Translations under genes and position numbers: made by a program
The notes under the pieces: generated by a model
What the model was told of the DNA's origin: nothing
The model's input: only the letters and a program-made list of their open reading frames with translations
Database searches by the model: none
Assembly (NCBI GenBank): GCA_026182355.1
Contig: JAPFBL010000105.1
Span: forward strand, 797,001 to 861,000
Origin: Hermatobates lingyangjiaoensis
Lineage: Eukaryota > Arthropoda > Insecta > Hemiptera > Hermatobatidae
Direction of reading: 5' to 3'
DNA: 64,000 bases
Shown: positions 38,155-50,100 of the stretch, in pieces
Layout: every line of letters begins with the position of its first letter
Numbering within the stretch: position 1 is the stretch's first letter

Positions 38155-41100
38155 TCAAAATTTGAAAAAACGATCCAAACTGGACGCAAATCAGCTCAAA
38201 AACGAAGAAAAGCAACATACAGAGAAAGAGACACACTTACAAACTGAAATTTTCGGATGATCCGTCTTCAGGAGAAAAGAGAATGGGCGACCAAGCACGC
38301 CGGAGCAGGAAACCTGGGTTGCCGGGACGGTTCCTGCTGTTGTGTTTCCGGCGTGCTTGGTCGCCCATTCTCTTTTCTCCTGAAGACGGATCATCCAAAA
38401 ATTTCAGTTTCTAAGTGTGTCTCTTTCACTGTGTGTTGCTTTTCTTCGTTTTTGAGCTGATATATATATCAATGACCAAACCACAAGGATCAATGATCAG
38501 TTGGGTTTTTGACTCTGACGAAGACCGCTTGTTACAGTTGAAAGATCTTAGTCTTGTTTTCCCATTTCTCATTGTGGTTTGATCATTGATTGTTATTTCA
38601 CGTGTTTATGTGAAATCTTTATATATATATATATGCACAGTTAAATTTCTTGCCAATTTCTCGATGAATGATTTTCCGATATAGCTTCTCGAGTTTTCTG
38701 ATCTGACACTTCCATTTGTTTGGTATTAAGTGCAATAAATCGAGTCAGTGTGTTTTGGTATTCTAGGCGGCCGAAGGCACAGGACTAGCATTCATAGTTT
38801 TCACTCAAGCTATAGTTGAACTTCCAGGAGCGCCGTTTTGGGCCATTATTTTTTTCATGATGTTGCTGTCTCTTGGAATCGGATCACAAATCGGCATATT
38901 AGAGGGAGTTCTCTGCACGATTTTTGACATAGACATATTCAAAAGAATAAGCAAACCCATCTTAACAGGTAATATTACTTTCATTAAAATAATCATTGTT
39001 TATGACAGTTATTTAGAATTTTAAAAAATTTCTTAAAAGTAAAGCATTTACATCGAACTTATTGTATTGTTTATAATATTATCAGAAAACCGGAATCTGA
39101 AGTCAATGGTCTGTGCTAAACTTTACTATAAGTAGGCATACTATAAAACTGAATGACTTTGAGTATTATTAATTATATCTTGTACTTAGATTTATTTATT
39201 TTGCTAGTAATAAAGAAAATATAATTTTGCTTACAGAACATGAAACAAGTAATGATAACTAATAAATAAGATTAGTGACATGTAGTGAAATATATTATTA
39301 ATCGTTTCCTTAAGTGTAACTAACGGGATAAGAACCCAATCCATGATAAATTAACTGCAAATATTATATACAATATTTTTAATTACAATACTTTTAAATT
39401 TAAATTATGTAAATATTCATGTATTTTCCGCTTCATTGTCTCTAAATATGAATGATTTCAGTAATTGATTACTATCACATTTTGAAAAGAAATTTACTTC
39501 ATATATTACTTATTTTGGTGTATATAGGAAGTCAATGAAATTATTGTCAACAAATCCGGAAGAGAATAAAGGTGGAACTTAATATTTCTCATTTTTGTGA
39601 TATATTACATTTACACAAAGTCCTTGATATTGTTCTCATGGAATTGTAACACATACGAGAAATACTAGCAGAAGTAGAATTTCAAGTTCTTAGAATAGTC
39701 AAAATAATAGGAAAAAAATAGTGTTCCTTTTGACATTGAATATGACGAGGCCGAAAGGCCTAGGTACATCGCAATAAATCAAAACAGGCCACCATTTTTA
39801 ACTTTCAAAAAGTATCATTTGATTCAGGGAACCTCAAGGCGTCAAAATGCGTAAACATCTAATATAGTATACTGCTTCTGCGGGTATAGCACAGCAAAAA
39901 ATCACGCTCTCATCAATAGTGGACTTAAAAGACAAGAATTAAGCTGCACCTTTATTGAGTTTTGTAGTTTAGCAAGTTGTAATTGACATCTGGTGGTTGA
40001 ATATAATGATGGATGGGGTTTGCAGGTTGTGTTTGCACGATTAGTTTCTTCGTCGGACTGCTGTTCGCTTCAGGAGCTGGAGAGTACTGGCTGAAGCTGT
40101 TTGACTCATTCGCAGGCACCATAGGGCTCGTCTTAATAGCTCTGCTTGAGATGATTGCCGTCATGTTTATCTACGGCCACGAGAAGTAAGCTCTCATTTA
40201 ATTAATCCCTTCAATCAATGTCCTCCTAGTGGCCACCCGTCTTCTTACGAGTGCAGCAACACAATAGCAATTAATTTTACAATTTCTTTTTGTTTATAAT
40301 ATTGATATATGTGTTTTGTTATTCTTTATTATATAGTAATGGTGCTAAATTTAAAGTGAATGGTATTAGTTAGAAGGAAACAATCAGATAAGAAAGAATT
40401 AATTCACACTAATATAAAAGGATATCTATCTATGAATTTGTTGGTATACGCATGAAAATAGAAATAATTATAACAGAGATATTAACAAACTACTAATGAA
40501 CTTACGATTCTTAATTTAACGAGAGAACTGATGAGCAAATGAATGAAAGATAATCTGATGTAAAGTGAGGAGGATTCATATAAATATGGTGGGTAAGAAA
40601 ACGTGAGTCACTGACTGGTGAATGTGCTCTCCGCCACGCAGTACTCGTGGTGACATTCGAAAGGAAATGTGCTTCGTCAATCATCCTTATCCCAGCGTAA
40701 ACGCTTTCTTTAAGACATCCCCCTGCCCAACCCCTCTCTGTTGGTTGCTGGACACTAACAATTTTCGAAGGATGAAATTTTAGCTTGTCGTGTTCCATGC
40801 CACCAAAAAACGACATAATATATTCAAAAATCCCCAAACAGATAGTGTTTCAAGGAATTTGCACTGAATGAGGAAGGTAAGGTGCTTGCCACTTCACCAC
40901 TGATCTTGTAGTTCTAAAATCTTCAAACCATCGGAGTATGATATTTCCATGTGGAATCGCACAATGCTCTTAGTCTGTTATAAAACAGATTCACACAAGG
41001 GTGTATTTTGTGGCAATCTGTCTAACGCCTTATGGCAACAGGTTTTGATCTAATGTAGTCAGTCTCAGTGAAATGCCAGTTTCATTTTAAAACTAGCAAC

Positions 41101-44100
41101 CCACACTAGCTTTACTCAGTTTAACAAAAACAATAATAATGACATTAATTTTAAACGTTTTTTTTTTAAATATTGGTGCACGTCTCTTATTAGTTTTGCT
41201 TTCTACAATCTCTACACTAAATTTCAAAGATTTAAATTCTTAGTGTTGTTAACTTCACCGATAGATTGAAGCGCAAATGAATGAAACAAAAATATAGTCT
41301 ACTCGGTGAAGAAAAACTTGCATAACGGACATTTAAATATCAAAATATAAAATTTTGGCATTTTTACGTTGACTATTTCACGTTTTTACAACTTTTTTAA
41401 TATAATTGAGGGCTTAGATAATATGTGCAATGAAAGTTGTAGAATGCAATATAGTATACGATATGTGCTTTTAGATTTTCTTTAAAGTTACTAGTTTTTC
41501 AATTATTTTATTGTTTATAACCTTTATAGATTATAAGGTAGACAACATCTATAAGTCAGTAATTAACAAAATCAATTTGGTTCATTAATAGCTTGCTTAT
41601 TCGCAGGAAGTGATCACTTTAAATGCGAAAGTTATAAAAAATCGTGCGCATGACGTCACTACTCAGCATACACATATAATATATATAGAGGAAATATATT
41701 TGTCCAATCAGTTTGTTTCATTTAGTTTCAGAACATATATGTCATGGAGTCTATCTTTAAAATCCTATCAGGTGTTTGTGATATCAGACGGCCACTACAT
41801 CTTTATAATATTAGATGAATATGTAGTTCGATCGAATTACTATTGCATCTGTATCCAAAAGGATTATCCTTCACTAAAAGAGCTTCCTTCACTCTTATTA
41901 TTTAAATTAATAAATTTATTGTTAGTAAGTTTCCAATTAAATAGTCTATCTCAGTAGTGTATGGGGACAATCTAAAATCAATGTTAAATTAATCCTAATA
42001 AATTAATAATACTCTAGGTATAAAATTAATCACTGTAACTAATTCATTTCAGGTTTACTCAAGACATAGAAGACATGACAGGTTACAGACCGGGTCTCTA
42101 CTGGCAAGTAACATGGAGGTTCCTTGCGCCTGGGATAATGATCTGTATTTTGGTTGCTTCGATTGTGTTCAAAATAGTAAACAAACCAACCTATATGGCT
42201 TGGGATGCAGCAATAGTATGTATAAATATATAATTATTATCATCCTTTAGGACAAAAATTTAATAACCCTATAGTAAATGGCTCTACTATTTTATTATTT
42301 TAAACATGCTGTGCTTATTCTCTTTAATTTTACTCTTTAAAGGTTAGGCTGTCCCATGTTTCTGTCTCACTCACAACAGTGGGGTGTATTCTGTGTTATC
42401 TGGAGTAGGCTAAGCTTACCCATGTTTTTGTCATCACCACAGTGGCGTATGTTCTGTGGTATCTGGAGAAAACTAGACTGTCCCAAGTTTCTGTCTCACC
42501 ACAGTGGGGTGCATTCTGTGGCATCTGGAGAAAACTAGACTGTACCATGTTTCTGTCTCACCACAGTGGGGTGCATTCTGTGGCATCTGGAGAAAACTAG
42601 GCTGTCCCATGTTTCTGTCTCACCACAGTGGGGTGCATTCTGTGGCATCTCGAGAAAACTAGACTGTCCCATGTTTCTGTCTCACCACAGTGGGGTGCAT
42701 TCTGTGATATCTAAAGAAGGCTAGGCTGTCCCATGTTTCTCTCTCACTCACTACAATAGGAAAAACAGGCTGTCACATGTTTCTGTCTCCCCACAGAGCA
42801 GTATCCATGAGCCTGCGTGGCGAGCGGGAGGGGGTGGGAGGGAAGTCCTGCTGTACAAAGTGTATAAAATTTCATAAACATTGCTCTACAGTTTATATTC
42901 AGTTAGAGCAGTTTACGATACTCTACAACAGAAATAAGGAATAAAGCATAGGGTCTCTTCCGAACTTGCGATGTCCCTGGTCGTTATTTGGTATCCTGCC
43001 TCTTCGCTATATCTATGTTAATTTCAAAGAACTTAAGTAGCTACAGTTCTTAATTTCACCGAATGACTGAAGTATAAATGAATTAAACAATAATTACATG
43101 AAATCTTCTCGGGTAAAAAAACCTGCATTACTGACAGATGAGTGGAAAACGTAAAGACTTTCATCGGTCTTGAGTCTTTCAAGTCTTTCAGTTTGAAGAC
43201 AGATGAAGGGCCTCTCCACTATACTATACAAAGTGCTGACTAGTCAGTGCGGTGAGGACTGGCTTGCGCACTGCACTCTTCACAACGCAATAGCGCGGCT
43301 CATGCTTCTGAATGCCATACAACGCAACAACTTGTCTACCACCTTGTCCACGACATACATCTTTAGCAAGTTAAACATGTCGTCCAATTCACTTCTATCT
43401 CCCGTAGAATTCTTCTCGATGTAGATTCTTTTTTTTATTAATGTAGTTTTCTAGGAACACATTTTTTCAAATAAGAGTGAGACAGTTCTTTTTTCTTTCC
43501 CCGAGATGTCGACTTCAGAAGTAACTGTCTCCAAACATCTCTGTCACAACAGTACGCTAATTCCAGGCCTCCTTACATTCCGAATCCCCATTCCTCCCAC
43601 ACACATAGATCGCATACTCACGACCCTGCCCTTTCCACCCTTACTTATTTTGACTTTAGTATTATCACTGATTAGCGGGTATACTAGATAATAGACATCA
43701 CTTATCATGATATTTGACAGCACTGGGAAACAGTGAACCAGTCTATCAGTTTAACTGATTTATATTTGTACTTCAGATTTGAGACTGTCAGTTGTCAAAA
43801 ACGTAAAACCATTCATTCCAATACTTAAATGGTAAATATAACCACATACTCGCATAAGTAGTATGATATGTCCGCACAATACTGAAATGCTCTTGTATTT
43901 TTAACATAACGTTTTATAAATATTCATTTTATTTACTTGATCTGTTTTTTGTTTCTTGTTTATATTTTATAATAACTGTACAAAATAAAATTTTATAGTT
44001 TCATGAGCTTAAAGTTTATGTAACTTAATTAGTGCCGTTTTAATTTTAGAATAATTTTGCTAGATTTAGAGTCCACTAGATTACGTACTACTGTTTTCCT

Positions 44101-47100
44101 AGTGCACAGTCACTCATGTGACACTTGGGAGGCTATTGTCTCCCTACAGCTTACATTGATCGAAATGGTCGGTTACTGTAACAGTCAAGTATTTATTTGA
44201 TTGTCGCAATAACGACTTTATAGTCTCTGTAACATTGCGAACAGGTTGAGTTAAAGACCCCCTGTGTCTAATTGTTTCAATCTTTCATTTCTAGGGCAAG
44301 ACCGTTGAAACGCCGTATCCAGGTTGGGTGATGGGGGTGGCGGTATGCATTGTCATGGCGTCAATACTTCCACTGGTCCTTGTATTCCTTCTGAGAAGGT
44401 TCCAGGTACTCAAACTAGACTTGGACATCCACCAAGGAGCCATCAAGAGAATAGACACCACCGTGTCTACAAAGGAAATGGTCGCTGACGTCGATGTAAG
44501 ATACTTCATAAATCCTTCAAAAACAAAACATTTCATCCATAAACTCAAACATTCGCTTTCTTAGCCTTTTGGTTCTACAAAACTTTGATAAGTCTTAACC
44601 TCAATAACAGTGGAGATTCATTTTATAAACGCAGCAAAACCTTGGACAAGAATACGTCAGTCCTGTGTATTGTTTGATGTTTTCTAGCATATGAACAGTT
44701 CTTTGCAGAAAAAAATTTATTATTTTATCGTAAATAAGAATTTTTGTTAAAAAAATAAAGTATCTTTGATATTTCATCAAAATAAACAATCAGAATTAAA
44801 ATTCAACATCTTCCAAATGCTCAAATTCCAGTTTTTGTCAATCAGCCACAACTACAATTTAAGTAAGAGTATTAAATAATGGTGGCCTGCACACATATCA
44901 ACTCAGAATTCTGAAAGTGTATAACTTGGAATACTTAAACGGAAATCTGTTCACAAAATTTTTGTTAAAATTGGAAACTCTTCTTATATTGAAATACAAA
45001 AGTTTTCTTGTTTCCTATGTTTTTCAGGTGAGTTTGAGCACATATTAGATGCTACTGTTGCTAATATTTTTATGAATTCAGAATTGTGTACAATTCAGTC
45101 AAAGGAAGTATATGATGTGTCTGATTTTTGTTGGTAGAGTTTCCTTACAACAATATGAATAAATTTACTGTTATCACTTCATGTTTGTCTATTAATTGGC
45201 CATGTAATTATTGAAACTAATTTGATGAATGGTTGTTTTTTTTGCAGTTGGATGAGTATGATTCACAGGAGGATGATGACGAAGACGACGAAGAAATGGA
45301 AACCTCTCGTGCTCACAACATAGCAAAGCGCTTCAAACTCGAGGTACATATCTCTTGTAAATAAGAAGCCCAATGTATTGATTAGGAAATGCATAGCAAT
45401 ATAAACACTTATGGATAATTAATTGATAAAATAAAATAGAAAATTATCTTCAAAATATGAGAAAGACCCCCATTGAACTTATTAAACGCAATTAATAACA
45501 CAGAACAGAACAAAATCAGTTATTGCAGTTCATGCTTAGAATAGCAGTTGTCATCGGTAGAAGATAAGAGAAGAATTTGAAGCGAGAGAGATGTTTTGAG
45601 ACTTTAGTAACCAGAATTCCCAGAATTCTTTTAAAATAAACCCTTAGCTGCTGTAAACGAAATTTTATTTTTAAATATAATGATCGATAAAGTAAGTTAA
45701 AAACTGTCTAAATTTAAGTAAGAGAACTAATAATAATAGAGAAGAACAGATAGAGTAAAGATAATGAAATGAATGAAAAAAGAAAACTCATACAATTAAA
45801 TTACATGGTACAAAAGAAAAAAAAGTATTGAAGCTCTTGTGTTAAACACGGTTCTGAGCTGACACCAAATATGTCCTCCTCAGAGGCCGTCAACATTAAA
45901 CTGCTATCACTGATGCCTGTTTGTTTAATAAACGAGTATAGCTTTAACAATCTCGCCTCTTTAGCTTATCTTCTCGTGATGATGAACTGTTGTGCAAAAA
46001 CATCAAAGATAATAATGTTTTGTTCTGCTAGTTATGTTTGGCTTATAAATCATATAAATATATCATCAAATAAATATGCCTTGACAAAACACACCATGTC
46101 TTGAACACTATCCGCTAAGTCAAATGTCAATTAACTATCCTGAACTGAGTCATCCAGATTATAGTTGTTTATATTGTTTTTTTTTTGTTATAAAAAGATT
46201 GAGTCTAAGCAAACAAGATTTTATGGCGATATAACAAAGGTTTTTTTGTTGTATTCAAAACAATAATTTTATCTATGTATACACAATATCTAACATAAGT
46301 ATACATTTACAATGTAGAGGAATCAGTTATTGGGGTGCTGAATTTAAGTGAACACAAAGATAATCAAATGTATATTTTGACATACTGACTGCTATTAATT
46401 AAATGAGTTCGTTCATTTGTTTGGTCTAAACGTTGTATGCATATCACAAAAAATGACGAATCCCATACTCCAAAGTGGTTTTGTATGTCATCTTACAGAC
46501 ACCTCCCACCACTGGTGATGACTAATATAAACTGTGTTATATGTTATCATCTATGTATGAAACACTGGGAAAACGAAATGTGGCCCAACAAATCAAAAAA
46601 AGGTCATAACACTCTAGTGTAGGAATCTGTTTAAGGAGTCAAGCTTGGAAACTATGAAAAAATCTTCACATAAACTAACCTTCATAATAAAAAAAGTGTT
46701 TCAAACACCTATTATTGTTCTTTTACAGATTTATCTAAAAAAATTACAATTTAAAAATAAATTGTTACAAACCTAAAACTGACTTTTATTTATTAGGTTG
46801 TTTCAATAGGGAATGTATTTAAAACAGGAAATAGTAAATGTTCGAATCAGAGTTGTTCTGTAATTTCTAAATGCCATCATGATCCTTGATTTGGGATAAT
46901 TTCATGTTTCTTTAAGTAGAGACATTCTATTTGGCTTTGTTTTTTTGTTAAATGTATAAGATTGGGAGTATTTTATTATAAGCCATGCAGTTCTAGGAGG
47001 CATCCGCACATAACCAAGGTGCCACACCCTTATACATGAATACAATATACATATAACTGTTATAATGCGTAACTTGATGATATAGCTGGTTGCCGTTATT

Positions 47101-50100
47101 TCGATGGTAACGTTCATTTCAGATTTGGTTGCCAGGTTTGAAATAACACATAATAGTTCAATCATAACAATTAGATAAAGGGTAATGACATTTAACACAA
47201 CAGCTCATTTCGGATAAAACGAGACAAATCAAAACTATGTTATAATCCTTTATGGAAGAAAACTGAATCGTGCGCTAGTCGTAATGAGATGCGGACATAG
47301 GCAGGTCCTCGTGAGTAAAGTACTGATTGAATCCCTTCCCCGGGAACTTGTCAACTTACAGTCAAACTTGTCGACTTCATCATGAAACATATGTAGAATT
47401 AACAGGAAGTCTATTGAAATTATATGGTAAACAATTTTGTTAGTTTCAACTTTGCAAATACCTCTGGTGCTCTATTTTTACTTAATAACAGTGATAATCT
47501 ATATATTAGACCCATAAATAAAACAATGATATTTGTTTATTAGTCAATAATAAATTTATTAGTCAATAATTTATTAGTCAATGACTATTAGTTGAAAGAA
47601 CAATACGAAATATTATCCAGCCTTGGAGTATTAATATAAATAGGCACTTTACTCCAGAGTTTAAATGTAACAGAGACAACTGAAGGTCTTTCTATCTGCA
47701 AGCGAGTTTTCCTATCCCCATTTCTTTTATGGATATTTCATTTTGTTTTCCGCTATTCCCATGGTTACTCAGTCTTTTGCTCACTTTAATGTTTTAAAAA
47801 CCTTTTATCACATCCAGCGACTAGCCTGATACTGTTAACTTATTAATATATTCTCTTCAAATTAACAAATGCAGTTATTAGTTCTCTTAAAAAAAGGGTA
47901 TTAGTTTTCGTTTAGATTTTAAAATGTTTATGCCTTAAAATATACAAAAGATTTTACAATAATCAGGTCAAATAACAAATACACATTTCTGGAAATCTAA
48001 AAAAAAGAAAAATCAATTTGATCAGTAACCTTTTAGTTAAAGTTACAAATAATAAAAATATTTACTTTATTATTTCTAAAAGGAGAGAGTTTCGCTTATT
48101 ATTCAGATGCCCTATATACATATAATAAAATGTGAACACAATCAAAGCATCTATAAGATCAACACTCATCTCAATATTTAACATCTGTCATCATCAGGCA
48201 AAGATGTTGAATACTGAAGTAAGTCTTTGCTGGTGTTTGATTGATCACCCTTACTGTTCGTTTCACTTTGATTATATATATATGGAAGAAGAGAAGAAGC
48301 AGGAGGGATGTGGTCAGACTGGCAGGGCAAAGTCAGTCTTTCGGGTGAATCCAGACTTGGCTTCGACATAGCAGCCTGAAAACATCTCTTTCGCTTCCTT
48401 TTTTCTTCGATCATCTGACGTAACAGTCGTTTAAAAGATCAATCTTAGTAAGTGTTATGTAGCTTAGTAAATGTTAGTAGCTTACTCTGTGTTATGTGTA
48501 AGTTTAGTTTTGAAGTTTAATTGGACTGCTAATTAAATTGATCCAAATGTTTTTAGTCCTATTCTGAATTTATCACTGCAGAATAAACTTTAATAGATAC
48601 ATTCATACACAGAGAAAGAGAGATAGAGAGTGAAAGAGAAAGTTATTCTTCCCTTTTTTTCCTAGGTTTTTTACCAAGCATTATTTTTACTTAGGTTCTA
48701 TTTATTTGTTCATTCATAAGTTTATTAATTTGCTATCATTTTGGATTAATATATTTATGACCATATAAGGAGTTTGTTAAAATAGAAAATATGCGGGAAT
48801 TATTGTGACATTTATTAAGAAAGAACTTGTTAATTTAAGATATAGCAAAGTTTTCTATAAGCATGAACCAATATTTTCCAGATTGCAATGTATATGAAAT
48901 ATTGTGTTATAACTAGCCTGCACCCGGTACTATTGAAGTTAGAAAGCACTGAATTATTTTAAAAATTGGAAATAACACTTTTCTCTCTTGCTTAGGTATT
49001 GCTTTAACTACCAACACGATAATGTTAATGATGAAGAGTATACCCTTTATTTACCTTTTATTAGCATGTGATGCTACCGTAGCATGATATTCTCTATCTT
49101 AGCATGTTTAACAATAATCTTTATCATGCTATTTCTTCATTCTCTTAATGATCATTGATTTAACAAACTAATTTCTTTACCTTGATCTTCAAAGCATTAT
49201 TAAAGTTAATATCTCCTTTAATGAATTGCTAATTATTTCATATATATATATATATATAAACAAATAAAATTTAGTTAAAATAAGATATATATATAAATAT
49301 TTTTGAAATTTTGCAACTACAGTGTAAATATCAAAAATGATTCGATTTCATTGTCCAGTCTTTTAAGTAGAAGGAATAGTTAGTATTACAGGAGGTTATT
49401 AGATAGAGAGCAGTTTGATTAGAGAGCTACTGTCAAAATCGAATTATAATAAATGATTTTACTCTTAAAAAATATATAAAATCAATCTAAATCTGATTAA
49501 AAAGTTGGAAAATAAACTAAAGAGACTGACCTAAGAGACAAACACACTTACTTTCTTTAATTTCCTTGTGCTGTTGTCACTGATACTTTTTATATAACTT
49601 ATCAATACCGGCTTCATGGTATTGATAAGGATTAAGTAATTGAACATTCCGGTCGCTTTCAAAGTTCACTGGATTTAACCCTCTTAACTGTTATCACCTT
49701 ATCAGAGATCCTGCAGTTTTACATAAAAAAAATTACATATTCATCACAAATCAAAATTTATCATCTAAAAAGTAAAAAAGAAACAATAAAAGATAATATA
49801 TGAAGCAAGAAACATTTTGCTGAATACAAATTCTGTAATGCAAAAGTTAAAAGAAAAAACGTTTGACAATGAACAGTTTATTTCGCTTCATATAAAAAAT
49901 TTATTATGATTTCATTTCGTTTCAAAATAGTTACCAGGTATTTTGAATGTAATGTTACTGTGTAAATTGTATAGTTGATAATGTAACCTTTTGTCAACAA
50001 GGGAGCTTGGAGTTCTCTTTTGTTATAAAAGTCAATATTACAAAAAAAACGGTATTAGTTTGAATAAATTTATTTCTTATTCATTTTAATCCAGTTGCTA

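Noticed and set aside
41610..41957. 115-codon open frame
   Set aside because: It overlaps an intronic repeat and has no family features; it falls between two transporter exons.
16723..44495. Assignment to the SLC6A15/16/17 (B0AT2/NTT4) subgroup
   Set aside because: Several motifs fit both, but NSFQ-x-PLPW, WLDAATQ, LTIF-IRG-TL, YWLKLFD and WQVTWR match the SLC6A18-20 group better.
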